Assembly: GCF_003058365.1 (NCBI RefSeq)
Contig: NZ_CP028858.1
Coordinates: forward strand, 1,972,836-2,036,835
Reading direction: 5' to 3'
Length of the DNA: 64,000 nt
DNA from: Halococcoides cellulosivorans
Lineage (GTDB): Archaea; Halobacteriota; Halobacteria; Halobacteriales; Haloarculaceae
The position numbers and the translations under genes are program-made. Each line of letters begins with the position of its first letter. Within the stretch, counting starts at the first letter, position 1. Shown in pieces: positions 15,376 to 24,608 of this stretch. The notes beneath the pieces are model-generated. The model was not told the DNA's origin, searched no databases, and worked only from the letters and a program-made list of their open reading frames with translations.

Positions 15376-17379
15376 TCAGTCGCCGCTCGCGGCCTCGAAT
15401 TTCCCGAGCAACCGATCGTAGAAGGCGCGATCGGTCTCGTCAGCGAGTTTCTCGACGATGAGTTCGGGCGTCGACCGTGCGAGGACGCCCTCGACGGGCG
15501 AGCGCTCGACGACGAGGTCGCCGTCGTCGAGACCGACCGCCTGAATGCCGTCGACCTGGATCTCGATCGTCGTTTCCTCACGGATCTCACGGGCGAGATG
15601 GGAGACGAACACCGCGGTCGTCTCACGATCAGCGAGTGCCTCACAGATGCCCGCGACGATGCGGGCGCTCGCCCCGGGTTCGGTGATGCTTTCGAGTTCG
15701 TCGACGAGGACGAGCGCGCCCTGACCGGCGTCGTCGATCAGCGTTTCGAACTCCCGGAGTGTGCTCTCGAAGGCCCCAGCGTCGAGTGTCCCGCGGTGTT
15801 TGCCGTAGTAGTTGATCGACGGGACGATCGGCGTCCGCACGCGGTCGGCGGGGACGGGCAGGCCCATCTGGGCCAGGATGGTGACGGTCGCGATCAGGTC
15901 GAGCGTCGAGGTCTTCCCACCGCTGTTGACCCCCGACAGGAGGCGAACGCCTGCGACCGTGTAGTCGACCGGGTCGACTCCGCCCGGCGCTTCCGGGAGC
16001 AGTGGATTCCGCCCGCCGACGATGTCGATGCCCGACCCCTCGGTCCCAGCGCCCTCGATTTCGGGCATCGTACAGTCGTACTCGGCGGCGAAGCGCGCGA
16101 TCGCGCGGTCGACGTCGACCGCGAGCGCGGCGTCGAGCAGCGGATCGATCGCCTCGCGGAACGGGGCGAGTTCGCGAGCGACCTCGCGGGTGCGCTCCAG
16201 GCGACGACGATCCCGGGCGGCACGAAGCTCCGCGCGGAGATCCGCGAGGACCGACTCCTCGAACGCGATCGGGTAGGTCGGCTCGTCGGGCAGCGCCCGG
16301 TCGACACGGTCGGCCCGCGATTCGAGGTCGAGACGGTCGACGATCGCCGACCGGCCCGCGCTCACCGCGGCGTCGAAGGCGTCGCCCAACTCGCGTTCGA
16401 GGACGGTGTCGACGCCCGCACCGCGTTCGGCCAGCGAGAGGAGGTCCGCACCCTCGATGGTGACGTCCCGATCCTCGATCGCCGCGCGAAGGTGATCGGT
16501 CGCGGTCTGCTCGGCGGCCCCGACCGCGTCGTCGAACCCCTCGATCGCGCGTTCGAGGCGCTCGATCTCCGCCCCCGGCCGGACCGACCCGTCGGCGTCG
16601 ATCTGGTCGAGAGCGGCGTCGAGTGCGTCGAGATCACAGGGCGGATCCAGCCCGACCCGGCGGTGGACTGCGATCGCCGCCCGCAACGCGTCGCGGTTCG
16701 CGCCGAAGGTCGCGAGCACGCGCTCGGGGACGACCGCGACCGGATCGTCGAGCGCATCGGGTCGAACCCGCACGTCGCCCTCGATGTCGAGGCCGCCGAA
16801 GGCCCGATCGAGCGCGATCACGGTCGCATACCCCTCCGCGAGGTCAGCGAGTTCGCGGGCATCCGCGACGGTCTCGACGCTGATCTCGGGGAACCGTTCG
16901 GTCGCGGCGGCGTACCGTTCGGCGTCACCGGTCGCGAGACACCGCTCGCGCACCCGGACGGTCGCGGCCTCGGCGCGTGGGTGGACGGCCGCGAGGTCGC
17001 TCGACAGGTCGTCGGGATATTCGCGGTCGATCGCGCGCTCGACGCGCTCGCGGACGCTGTCGATGCGCGATCGCGCGGTACTGGGATACAGCGTGCGGAG
17101 GTGCTGGCGGCCCGCGTCCGTGACGGCGCGCGATTGGAGCAAGTCGAGAATCGAGCGGTGGATCTCCGTCGCTCGATCGGTCGCGAGCACGTCGCCCGAC
17201 TCGTCGTGGCGCGCCTGGATCGCACTGCGAGCGATGCGGGCCGCGCGAGCGGGCGTGATCTCGGGCGCGGCCGCGATCGCCGCGACGTCGCCCTCCCGGA
17301 GCGCCCGCTCTGGGTCGTCGATGTCGGCCAGCGCTGCCGCTGTCTTCGGCCCCACCCCCGGGATCGACTCCGGATCCAT
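15376..17379 (-). CDS. MutS-like ATPase with helix-hairpin-helix N-terminus
   Basis: This is a 667-residue archaeal MutS-related protein (COG1193-like). It begins with a helix-hairpin-helix (IPGVGPKTAAALADI, residues 5-19), has a long helical lever/core region, and ends in an ABC-type ATPase. Walker A is LLSGVNSGGKTSTLD at about residue 485, Walker B GALVLVDELESI, and the segment VFVSHLAREI follows as H-loop. There is no mismatch-binding domain I and no C-terminal Smr nuclease, so it is closer to MutS2/MutS5-type proteins than to MutS1. A role in recombination or collision repair is inferred from the family. Confidence 0.85.
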   Translation of the reverse strand: MDPESIPGVGPKTAAALADIDDPERALREGDVAAIAAAPEITPARAARIARSAIQARHDESGDVLATDRATEIHRSILDLLQSRAVTDAGRQHLRTLYPSTARSRIDSVRERVERAIDREYPDDLSSDLAAVHPRAEAATVRVRERCLATGDAERYAAATERFPEISVETVADARELADLAEGYATVIALDRAFGGLDIEGDVRVRPDALDDPVAVVPERVLATFGANRDALRAAIAVHRRVGLDPPCDLDALDAALDQIDADGSVRPGAEIERLERAIEGFDDAVGAAEQTATDHLRAAIEDRDVTIEGADLLSLAERGAGVDTVLERELGDAFDAAVSAGRSAIVDRLDLESRADRVDRALPDEPTYPIAFEESVLADLRAELRAARDRRRLERTREVARELAPFREAIDPLLDAALAVDVDRAIARFAAEYDCTMPEIEGAGTEGSGIDIVGGRNPLLPEAPGGVDPVDYTVAGVRLLSGVNSGGKTSTLDLIATVTILAQMGLPVPADRVRTPIVPSINYYGKHRGTLDAGAFESTLREFETLIDDAGQGALVLVDELESITEPGASARIVAGICEALADRETTAVFVSHLAREIREETTIEIQVDGIQAVGLDDGDLVVERSPVEGVLARSTPELIVEKLADETDRAFYDRLLGKFEAASGD

Positions 17380-17448
17380 CGCATAGAGCGACGGCCCGTA
17401 CAGCCAAGAAGGGCAGGGGTCCGTCCGGTCAGTGAGGAATCCCGTCGT

Positions 17449-18522
17449 CTACACTGCCGCCTCGCGGTCGACCCCGCCCTGCTCCAGTTCCGCGGCGATC
17501 TCGCGCAAGTGCTCGATCCGGCGCTCGGTCGGCGGATGGGAGTGCGTCTCGATGGTGAACGCGGGGTCGGAACCGAGACCGTCTCGGTCGGACTCGTCAC
17601 CGAACCCACGCGCGAGCAGACAGAGCGCGGCGACCCCGTCGGCCCGACGATCGGTCGTCGGCCGATCCGCACGGTCGTCCAGCCGTTCGAGCGCGAGTGC
17701 GAGCGCGGCGGGATCGCCCGTGAGCAACGCCGCCGCGCGGTCGGCGGCCAGTTCCCGATCGCGGGCGAGCCGGCGGGCCAGGACCGTCACCGGGACCGCG
17801 AGCACGCCGAGCAAGACGCTCCCCAGCACGATCGTGAGCGTCGTAAGCACGACGAACGCACCCAGTGTCGTCGGACTGACCAGTGGAGCGTCGACGAGCG
17901 CCGCCGTGAGCGCGAGTCCGAGGCCGCCGGCGACCAGCCAGGGCCACCGCCGACTCGTCAGGTCGGGCAGAACCCGCCGGTCGTCGACCAGCGCGGGCAC
18001 GAGACTCACGACCGTCATCACGACCGCGTCCCGGTTCTGGCGATGGGCGAGTTCGTGGGCGAGCACGCCGTCGAGAGCGTCGCCGTCGAGGGCATCGATC
18101 AGTCCCGTACTGACGAGCAGGGTGCCACCGCCGATCCCGCCGACGAGCGCGCTGTTGGGCACCGGGCTGTCGACGATCACCACCGCAGGGACGGGAACGT
18201 CGGCCTGAGCAGCGAGTCGTCGGACGCGATCGAGCAGGGCGGGATGGCTCCCCTCGGTCGCGGGCGTCGCGTCAAGGTCGTCGAGCAGGCGGTGACGCGC
18301 GACCGAGAGCGCAAGCACGGCGAGTGCGAGTGCGGCGATCGGCATGAGGCCGACCAGCACGACGGCGGCCGGGAGTCGGGGGAGGCCCGCAGTGCGAGTC
18401 AGCGCATCGACGGCCGGGCGGACCCACGGCACCGTGAGCGCCGCGAGCACGACCGCGACAACGATATCGAGGACGGTGAGCGCGGCCAGCGTCGTCGCCA
18501 TGCGTCGCCGGAGTCGCGACAT
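17449..18522 (-). CDS. M48-family (HtpX-like) membrane metalloprotease
   Basis: This is a 357-residue protein. Two transmembrane segments occur at the N-terminus (LTVLDIVVAVVLAALTVPWV and the AVVLVGLMPIAALALAVLAL region) and two more around 190-245. The zinc motif is VLAHELAHRQNRD (HExxH, about residues 154-161), and the third ligand is likely in RELAADRAAALL. LVGGIGGGTLLVSTGLIDAL precedes the active site, as in HtpX. It probably degrades damaged membrane proteins. It starts back-to-back with the membrane operon at 18586, with a shared 63-bp intergenic promoter region. Confidence 0.88.
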   Translation of the reverse strand: MSRLRRRMATTLAALTVLDIVVAVVLAALTVPWVRPAVDALTRTAGLPRLPAAVVLVGLMPIAALALAVLALSVARHRLLDDLDATPATEGSHPALLDRVRRLAAQADVPVPAVVIVDSPVPNSALVGGIGGGTLLVSTGLIDALDGDALDGVLAHELAHRQNRDAVVMTVVSLVPALVDDRRVLPDLTSRRWPWLVAGGLGLALTAALVDAPLVSPTTLGAFVVLTTLTIVLGSVLLGVLAVPVTVLARRLARDRELAADRAAALLTGDPAALALALERLDDRADRPTTDRRADGVAALCLLARGFGDESDRDGLGSDPAFTIETHSHPPTERRIEHLREIAAELEQGGVDREAAV

Positions 18523-18544
18523 ACCGCACGGTCGTCGGGCCAGG

Positions 18545-18561
18545 TAATAAACATCTATATG
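18545..18561. promoter_or_regulatory. divergent promoter, protease gene / DUF4129 operon
   Basis: The 63-bp spacer between divergent starts holds AATAAA (18547-18552; TTTATT on the reverse strand, about 25-30 nt before the protease ATG at 18522) and ATCTATATG (18553-18561; 25-33 nt before the GTG at 18586). Both suit TATA boxes for leaderless transcripts. The two promoters are nearly back-to-back, so one regulator could affect both. Confidence 0.55.
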
Positions 18562-18585
18562 TGACCGTGATGGTCACTCGATACT

Positions 18586-19602
18586 GTGACCGATCGTCGC
18601 CACCTCTGGCCCGTCGCGATCGCGGGACTGGCCGCAGTCCTGCTGGTGTTGCTCATTCCGCCGGCGGGGCTTGGCCCCTCACCCGTCGGCACCGCCGACA
18701 CCGGGCCCGGAGGCGTCGATCAGAGCGAGACCCCGGCCGCGACGGACACCTCGACGCCCACGGCGACGCCGACGCCGCAGGCGACGAGCGCCGGGACCGA
18801 AACCGACACGGACGCCACCGAGGATCGCGAGCGCGAGCGAACGACCACCGAGACCGACGAGGCCGCGGCCGCCGACACCGACGACGGAACGGGGCCCGCC
18901 GGCGTCCTCGGAGGTCTGCTGGGGTGGCTGATCGCGAGCGTCGTCGCCGTCGGTGTCGGGTGTGTTCTCTCCGTCGAAGGCAAGTACCGCGGCTGGCCGG
19001 GATTCGTGCGCCTCCCGATTCCGAGCGTGTCGGTTTTCGGCGCCAGTCAGTCGATCGCCCAGTCCGCGATGGTCGGGACGGTCGGGGCGGCCGCCACCAC
19101 CGAGCACGTCCTCGACAGCCTCACCGTGCTCGGGCGGGGGCTGACCCGGTCCAGCGGAGCACTCTTGACCGCGCTGGGTCGTGGAGTCGCGGGACTCGTC
19201 GTGCTCCCCGCCGAGTTGCTGGGCGGACTCGCAGGGGCGATGTCGGGGCTCGGGACCGCACTCGCCGGCGTCGGCGCGCACACCGATCGCGTCGACGCGA
19301 CCCCGGACACCGATCCGGTCCGTGAGCAGGACGTCAGCGACGCCGACGAGGAGCCCTGGCGACCGACGAGCGTCGAAGAGGCCTGGCAGGGGCTTCGCGA
19401 CGCGATCGGGTACGTCCCCGACAGCCGAACGCCCGTCGAAATCGCGGAGATCGCGGTCGATCGGGGCCTCCCGGCAACGCCCGTCCGAACGATCACCGAC
19501 GCCTTCCGGGCGGTCGTCTACGGCGGCCACTCCGAGGAGCGGTTGCGCACGACAGCGATCGATGCCTACGAGCGCATCGCGGGTCAGGAGGGCGACCGAT
19601 GA
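18586..19602 (+). CDS. DUF4129-type membrane protein, first gene of MoxR/DUF58 operon
   Basis: This is a 338-residue protein starting with GTG. It has an N-terminal transmembrane segment (VAIAGLAAVLLVLLIPPAGL), an extracytoplasmic Thr/Asp/Glu-rich linker (about 35-105), a second membrane segment (LLGWLIASVVAVGVGCVLSV), a hydrophobic Gly/Ala-rich middle, and a C-terminal helical domain. In that last domain RPTSVEEAWQGLRDAIGYVP through DRGLPATPVRTITDAFRAVV matches the DUF4129 pattern found beside transglutaminase and DUF58 genes. Its TGA overlaps the ATG of the next gene. Its role in the complex is unknown. Confidence 0.75.
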   Translation: MTDRRHLWPVAIAGLAAVLLVLLIPPAGLGPSPVGTADTGPGGVDQSETPAATDTSTPTATPTPQATSAGTETDTDATEDRERERTTTETDEAAAADTDDGTGPAGVLGGLLGWLIASVVAVGVGCVLSVEGKYRGWPGFVRLPIPSVSVFGASQSIAQSAMVGTVGAAATTEHVLDSLTVLGRGLTRSSGALLTALGRGVAGLVVLPAELLGGLAGAMSGLGTALAGVGAHTDRVDATPDTDPVREQDVSDADEEPWRPTSVEEAWQGLRDAIGYVPDSRTPVEIAEIAVDRGLPATPVRTITDAFRAVVYGGHSEERLRTTAIDAYERIAGQEGDR

Positions 19603-20231
19603 GACTCCGGACCTGGAGTGAACTGGTGAGCGGGGGATTGCTCCTCGCGGCGGTCGCGGTCCTCGTGGTTCCGCTGCCGTCTGCGGCCCAGACCCTCGGG
19701 TGGGCGATCGCACGCCAGGAGTGGCTGCTGACCGCGAGCGCGGCGCTCGTCGGTCTGAGTGCCGTCGCCGCGCTCGCCGCGTCCGGAGGCCCGGGCGTCG
19801 AGATGCTGTTGGCCGGCCTGTCGAGCCATCGCTTGTCCCATCGTAGTCGACGGCCCGACGACGGCCTCGATCTCGCTGTCGCCGGCGGCGACATCGAGGC
19901 GTCACTCGATCGCCTGCGCGAGGGGTCGAGCGAGGGCGTCCCCGTCCGGACCGATCGCCACCGCGTCCGACGCCGACTCACCGAACTCGCGGTCGCGACG
20001 ATCGCCGCGCGTGACGAGTGTTCGCGCGCGGCAGCCGGCGAGCGGGTCGCCCGAGGAACGTGGACCGACGACCCGCGCGCGGCGGCGTTTCTGGCCGACG
20101 ACGAGCGCCCACCGCTGGACGTGCGGATCGAAGACTGGCTGTTCGGTCCGCCGACCGAACGGCGGGCCCGCGCGACCGTCGCGGAGATCGCCGCGCGTCG
20201 TGACATCGACACGGAGGTCGAGCGCCCGTGA
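19599..20231 (+). CDS. DUF7269-like membrane protein
   Basis: This is a 210-residue protein with two transmembrane helices at the N-terminus (VSGGLLLAAVAVLVVPLPSA and LLTASAALVGLSAVAALAAS). The cytoplasmic part has an LDLAVAGGDIEASLDRL stretch and a helical domain ending in WLFGPPTERRARATVAEIAA. I recall the family as DUF7269, a haloarchaeal companion of DUF58 genes. It overlaps both neighbours by four bases (ATGA and GTGA), so the whole unit is co-translated. No catalytic residues are evident. Confidence 0.7.
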   Translation: MRLRTWSELVSGGLLLAAVAVLVVPLPSAAQTLGWAIARQEWLLTASAALVGLSAVAALAASGGPGVEMLLAGLSSHRLSHRSRRPDDGLDLAVAGGDIEASLDRLREGSSEGVPVRTDRHRVRRRLTELAVATIAARDECSRAAAGERVARGTWTDDPRAAAFLADDERPPLDVRIEDWLFGPPTERRARATVAEIAARRDIDTEVERP

Positions 20232-21451
20232 GCCGAGATCTCGCCGCTTCGGGAATCGCCGTCGCGCTGATCGCGGTCGCGGCGGGCATTCTGACCCGCC
20301 AGCCCGGGATCGCGATGATCGCCGTCGTCGGCGCGGCGTTCGCGATCTACGGGCGATCGGAGACGGCCCTCGATCCCGATCTGGAGGTCGAGCGCCGGAT
20401 CGAACCGCGGGCCCCGCGGCCCCGCGAGCGCGTGGCAGTCGTCCTCGTCGTCACCAATCGCGGGGATGGCGTCCTCACCGACGTGCGGATTCGGGAGTCA
20501 CTCCCCGAAGAACTCACGCCCCTGGACGGCGATACCGCGTGCGCGAGTAGTCTCCGACCGGACGAGTCGGTGACGCTGTCGTATACACTGCGGGCCCGAC
20601 CAGGACGGACGGTGATCGATCCGCCGACGATCGAGTGTGTCTCCGCGAACGGACGGCGCCGCCAGACCGTCGAGACGACCGCGCGGACCGAGTGGCACTG
20701 CCGCGCACCGCCGGTCGACGTGCCACTCGCCCAGCGGACGACGGCGTACACCGGGCAAGAACAGACGGACACGGGCGGCGAAGGCATCGAATTCCACTCG
20801 GTGCGAGCCTACCGCTCGGGTGACCCGCTCTCGCGTGTCGACTGGAACCGTCTCGCCAGCGATGGCCGTCTGCGGACGATCGAGTTCCGCGAGACCCGCG
20901 CGGCGTCGGTCGTGGTCGTCCTCGACACGACGGCCTCGACCACCCAGCGGCGGGGGCCCGACGAGCCAGCGGGCCGAACGCTCGCCAGACAGGCCGCCGA
21001 GCGCGTCGTCGACGGCTTGCTCGACGACCACAACCGGGTCGGCGTCGCGACCGTCGGGGAGCGCACGGGCTATCTCGCGCCGGGCGCGGGGCGTGACCAG
21101 GCGATTCGAGCCGAGCGCCTGCTCGACGGAACCTCGTCGGGGCTGGCTCTCGACTCGCTCCGGGCGGTTCGAAACCACCTGCCGGCCGACGCACAGGTCG
21201 TCGTCTGTTCGCCGCTGCTCGACGACGACGCCCTCACCATGGCGAGAGCGTTCCGTGCGGCCGACCACCCGGTGACGCTGCTCAGCCCGTCGGTGACCGA
21301 TCCCGCGACCGTCGGCGGCACCGTCGAACGCATCGCCCGCCAGCGCCGCATCGATCGGGCGCGCCGGTCGGGCGTCCAGGTGCTCGACTGGCGGGCCGAC
21401 GACCCCCTCGAACGCACCCTCGACGCCGCACGACACGGGTGGTCGCGATGA
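20228..21451 (+). CDS. DUF58-domain protein (vWA-like)
   Basis: This 407-residue protein starts with GTG. Two membrane helices occur at residues 6-42 (IAVALIAVAAGILTRQPG and the next MIAVVGAAFAIYGR). A beta-sandwich-like region (VVLVVTNRGDGVLTDVRIRE) follows. The DUF58 signature is RAYRSGDPLSRVDWNRLASD (about residues 196-215). A von Willebrand A-like fold comes next, with VVVLDTTAST at the metal-site position. DUF58 proteins work together with MoxR ATPases, probably as scaffold or substrate of the chaperone. The operon carries a MoxR gene two positions downstream. Confidence 0.85.
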   Translation: MSRDLAASGIAVALIAVAAGILTRQPGIAMIAVVGAAFAIYGRSETALDPDLEVERRIEPRAPRPRERVAVVLVVTNRGDGVLTDVRIRESLPEELTPLDGDTACASSLRPDESVTLSYTLRARPGRTVIDPPTIECVSANGRRRQTVETTARTEWHCRAPPVDVPLAQRTTAYTGQEQTDTGGEGIEFHSVRAYRSGDPLSRVDWNRLASDGRLRTIEFRETRAASVVVVLDTTASTTQRRGPDEPAGRTLARQAAERVVDGLLDDHNRVGVATVGERTGYLAPGAGRDQAIRAERLLDGTSSGLALDSLRAVRNHLPADAQVVVCSPLLDDDALTMARAFRAADHPVTLLSPSVTDPATVGGTVERIARQRRIDRARRSGVQVLDWRADDPLERTLDAARHGWSR

Positions 21452-22899
21452 GGGATAGTGTCTCGCGGTCGGGCGGGACGATCGCGCTCGTCGTCGCGAC
21501 GGTCGCCGGCCTCGCGGTCGGAATCGGTGCGCCGGTGGCGACGATCGCCGGCCTCGGGGGCGCGCTCGTCCTCGTCGGCGCGCTCTCGGTCGTTCGCTCG
21601 GACCGACTCGCCCATCGGGCGCTCGGCAGCGTCGGCCTGCTGGCCGGCGGTGGCCTGATCTGGGCGCCCCTGGTAAGGAATTCGATCACCGCCACGCTCG
21701 CGACGGTCGCCGTCCTCGTCGTCGGAATCGTCGGCCTGGTCGAGCGTGGGCCAGACCTGGACAGGAACGGCCTCGATCGGGCCTGGCTGGGCGCCGCCCG
21801 TGACCTGGGCATCGTGCTCGTCGCGACACAGCTCGTCTCGATGGTGGGCCTCCATCTCGGCGCGGCGATCGGCCCCGTCGCCGGCGTCGCGACCGCGACG
21901 ATCACGACCCCCGCCACCGGATCGATCGTGTTGCTCCTCGAACTCGCCGCGGTGCTGATCGTGGTCGGCCCGGCGACCGCGACGCTCGAAACCTGGACCG
22001 ACCGGGCGTATCGGCCGCTCGAATGGCTGGGCGTCGATCCCGACCGAGACTCGCTCTGGACGACACTCAGATCGAACGCGGTGCTCGTCGCCGTCGCGGT
22101 CGTCGTCGTGATCGTCGCGCCCGAACTGCTCGTCCGCCTGCTGAGCGAACTGCCCCTGATCGGCACGGCGATTGGCTGGCTGTTGACGGCCGGCCTGGTA
22201 CACCTCCTCGTTGGGATCGGCCTCACAGTTCTGCTCGCGATCCTGGCCGTCGAAGCGGTCCGGCGGAGCGTCGTGGCCTGGGCCGGCGCGAGACCGACGC
22301 TGACGGTGGCGAACGCCGCTGGCGGGGTCCTCGTCGCGGTGCTGGCCTTCGTCGTCGGCGCGATTCCACCGATCGGATCGGTCGTCGCCGACACCAGTCC
22401 GGTCCTGTCTGGGGCGTTCGGCGTCGCGGGCGTCCTCGCAGGGGTCGCACTGGGCGTCGTCGCCGTACAGGTCGGTCTCGTCTTCACCATCGCACTCGTC
22501 GGCATGCTCGCACCGGGCCGGCCCGAACGGACCGAACTCGCGATCGGGAGTGGCGCGCTGATCGTCGCCGCGGTCGTCGCCGCGGGATCGATCCCGACGC
22601 CGGTCGTCCTCGGCGTCGCTGCCGCGGGACTCGTCGTCTGGGACGTCGGATCGCGAGCGGTCGATCTGGGAGCGTTGGGAGCCGACGCGCGAACCCAGCG
22701 GGCCGAACTCGTCGGGGCCGCGATCGCCGTCGCCGTCGGCGCACTCGGCATCCTCGTCGGGACGGCCGCCGTCGCACTCGTCGGGCCGACTGTAGACGGC
22801 GTCCCGCAGTGGCGGGCGGGCATCGCCGTCATCCTCGTCCTCGGGGCGCTCGTCGCCGTCGTCCCCGCCGCGCTCGACGATCCAGATACAAGCGCCTAA
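21448..22899 (+). CDS. large polytopic membrane protein (DUF7519-like)
   Basis: This 483-residue, very hydrophobic protein has about 12 predicted transmembrane helices distributed over its full length, such as IALVVATVAGLAVGIGAPVA, AVLVAVAVVVVIVAPELLVR and AIAVAVGALGILVGTAAVAL. Hydrophilic loops are short. The family, which I recall as DUF7519, occurs in this operon type in haloarchaea. There is no transporter signature I can point to. It overlaps the DUF58 gene by four bases and ends one base before a possible GTG of the MoxR gene. It may form the membrane core served by the MoxR-DUF58 pair. Confidence 0.7.
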   Translation: MRDSVSRSGGTIALVVATVAGLAVGIGAPVATIAGLGGALVLVGALSVVRSDRLAHRALGSVGLLAGGGLIWAPLVRNSITATLATVAVLVVGIVGLVERGPDLDRNGLDRAWLGAARDLGIVLVATQLVSMVGLHLGAAIGPVAGVATATITTPATGSIVLLLELAAVLIVVGPATATLETWTDRAYRPLEWLGVDPDRDSLWTTLRSNAVLVAVAVVVVIVAPELLVRLLSELPLIGTAIGWLLTAGLVHLLVGIGLTVLLAILAVEAVRRSVVAWAGARPTLTVANAAGGVLVAVLAFVVGAIPPIGSVVADTSPVLSGAFGVAGVLAGVALGVVAVQVGLVFTIALVGMLAPGRPERTELAIGSGALIVAAVVAAGSIPTPVVLGVAAAGLVVWDVGSRAVDLGALGADARTQRAELVGAAIAVAVGALGILVGTAAVALVGPTVDGVPQWRAGIAVILVLGALVAVVPAALDDPDTSA

Positions 22900-22923
22900 G
22901 TGTCACGACTCGAATGGATCGGT

Positions 22924-23871
22924 ATGGACGTCGCGACTGCCCAGGCGACCACGCAGGACCTTCTCGACGAGATCAGTTCGGCAGTGATCACCGACCGGCG
23001 GTTTCTGGAGACCGTGTTCGTCGGCGTGCTCGGCCGGAGTCACGTCCTCCTCGAAGACGTGCCCGGGACCGGGAAGACACTCACCGCACGGACGCTCGCC
23101 ACGACGCTCGGCTTGAGTTTCTCGCGCATCCAGTTCACGCCCGATTTGCTCCCCGCGGACGTCACCGGGACGCACGTGTTCAACGAGCAGGATCGTAGCT
23201 TCGAGTTCTCGAAGGGCCCGATCTTCGCGAACGTCGTGCTCGCTGACGAGATCAATCGCGCGCCGCCGAAGACCCAGAGCGCACTGCTCGAAGCGATGGA
23301 AGAGGGCCAGGTCACCGTCGACGGCGACACCCACGACCTCCCGGAGCCGTTTTTCGTCATCGCGACCCAGAACCCCGTCGAGATGGAGGGCACCTTCGAA
23401 CTCCCGGAGGCCCAGGTCGATCGGTTCGGGATCAAGGCCTCGATGGGCTATCCCACCGCAGACGGCGAGCGCGAACTGCTCGACCGACGGCTGGGTCGGA
23501 CCGAACAGAGTCCGAGCGTCGAAAGCGTGCTCGACCGCGAGCAGGTCACGGCGTTGCGCGCGGTCCCCGAAGACGTGCGTGTCGACCCCGACGTGCTCGA
23601 TTACATGGTCGCGATCACGCGGGCGACTCGCGAGCACCGCCACGCCGAAGTCGGCGTCTCACCCCGTGGGACCCAGCGCTTTCTCGAACTCGCGCGGGCC
23701 CGGGCCGTCATCGCCGGGCGAGACTACGTGACCCCCGACGACGTGAAGTGGGTCGCCCGCCCCGCGCTCGCCCATCGCGTCGTGCTCACGCCCGAAGCGC
23801 GCGTCGACGGCGTCTCGAAGGCTGCCGTGATCAAGCGCGTGCTCGACGAAGTGCCCGTGCCGACGGTGTGA
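22924..23871 (+). CDS. MoxR-family AAA+ ATPase
   Basis: This is a 315-residue AAA+ protein. Walker A is LLEDVPGTGKT (about residues 42-52), FSRIQFTPDLLPADVTG is the MoxR-specific stretch, Walker B is VVLADEINRAPPKTQ, sensor 1 is IATQNPVEMEG, and the arginine finger region is LPEAQVDRF. The C-terminal lid contains VSPRGTQRFLELARARAV, typical for MoxR/RavA. The ATG at 22924 is used; an in-frame GTG at 22900 directly after the previous stop is an alternative adding eight residues. It likely energises assembly or maturation of the membrane proteins encoded upstream, with DUF58 as partner. Confidence 0.92.
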   Translation: MDVATAQATTQDLLDEISSAVITDRRFLETVFVGVLGRSHVLLEDVPGTGKTLTARTLATTLGLSFSRIQFTPDLLPADVTGTHVFNEQDRSFEFSKGPIFANVVLADEINRAPPKTQSALLEAMEEGQVTVDGDTHDLPEPFFVIATQNPVEMEGTFELPEAQVDRFGIKASMGYPTADGERELLDRRLGRTEQSPSVESVLDREQVTALRAVPEDVRVDPDVLDYMVAITRATREHRHAEVGVSPRGTQRFLELARARAVIAGRDYVTPDDVKWVARPALAHRVVLTPEARVDGVSKAAVIKRVLDEVPVPTV

Positions 23872-23884
23872 TATCACTCCCCAA

Positions 23885-24235
23885 TTACTGACGTGCCGAG
23901 TCTGCCGACGCGTTTCGATCGTCGACGTACCCGGCCATCCGACGGACGGTCGCGTCAGTGACGGCCTCCGAGACCCGAGCGACTGCTCTGTCGATGGTCG
24001 CATCACGGAGCGACACCACTGCCCACGGAGCGACGAACGACTCGCGATCGAGTCGCCCCTCGACGAATGCATCCGCGAGCGGGATCGACTCGTCGTACGA
24101 CTTGGTCGAGATCCCCACGGCGATGCACTGTTCCCCGGCGAACGGATGCGTATCGTCGCTGACGACCAGATACGGTCGGCGCGGTGTCGTTCCAAACGGG
24201 TCCGCCGCGACCACGACGGTGCCTCGACGATACAT
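23885..24235 (-). CDS. PemK/MazF-like toxin
   Basis: This 116-residue protein has a PemK/MazF fold pattern. MYRRGTVVVAADPFGTTPRR carries the conserved basic/Gly segment at the N-terminus, then PYLVVSDDTHPFAGEQCIAV and a central FVAPWAVVSLRDATID strand-turn, where MazF-type RNases have their catalytic Arg/Thr/Ser. The start ATG shares one base with the TGA of the winged-helix gene upstream (TGATG), the same coupling geometry as the PIN pair at position 228. It is predicted to be an endoribonuclease inhibited by the partner. The toxin family is likely; activity is inferred. Confidence 0.75.
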   Translation of the reverse strand: MYRRGTVVVAADPFGTTPRRPYLVVSDDTHPFAGEQCIAVGISTKSYDESIPLADAFVEGRLDRESFVAPWAVVSLRDATIDRAVARVSEAVTDATVRRMAGYVDDRNASADSARQ

Positions 24236-24600
24236 CACTCGTCGCTCGGCCGGTCGGCGTCGAGATCCGGAAGGTCAGCGTCCCAGTCGTCGGTGCGATC
24301 GTAATAATCGCCCTCGAACTGGTCCGCGACAGCCTGGAGTCCGATCCGACTGGCGGTGTGGGCATCGTACGCTTCGACGTTGATCGCCCAGACCTCACCC
24401 TTGTGACGGACGAACCCACGCTGTTCGAGTCGCCGAAGCGTCGTTCCGACACTGCCACGTGGAATTGACAGTTCCGTTGCGAGTTCGCTCGGCCGGTATC
24501 CGAGATCGGGGCTCTCGGCGAGAAATTCGAGAATCCGCCGGCCATGAGTGTCCTCGTCCGGCAGGTCGGTCGGCGTGTACGACTCGAAATCGACCGGCAT
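24235..24600 (-). CDS. winged-helix regulator, probable antitoxin of PemK
   Basis: This is a 121-residue protein with a MarR/ArsR-like winged helix-turn-helix at about 20-75: GRRILEFLAESPDLGYRPSE, then LSIPRGSVGTTLRRLEQRGF as recognition helix and FVRHKGEVWAIN as wing. The acidic C-terminus (YYDRTDDWDADLPDLDADRP) is a good candidate for the toxin-binding tail. It precedes the PemK-like gene with a one-base overlap. Classical MazE-type antitoxins have an AbrB fold, so a wHTH in this position is unusual but seen in haloarchaeal PemK pairs. A repeat array upstream likely serves as its operator. Confidence 0.75.
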   Translation of the reverse strand: MPVDFESYTPTDLPDEDTHGRRILEFLAESPDLGYRPSELATELSIPRGSVGTTLRRLEQRGFVRHKGEVWAINVEAYDAHTASRIGLQAVADQFEGDYYDRTDDWDADLPDLDADRPSDE

Positions 24601-24608
24601 TGTAATCG

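Noticed and set aside
15598-18564. 988-codon open frame opposite the mutS-like and protease genes
   Set aside because: It covers two well-supported genes on the other strand, shows Arg/Asp/Gly-biased sequence without domains, and has no promoter.
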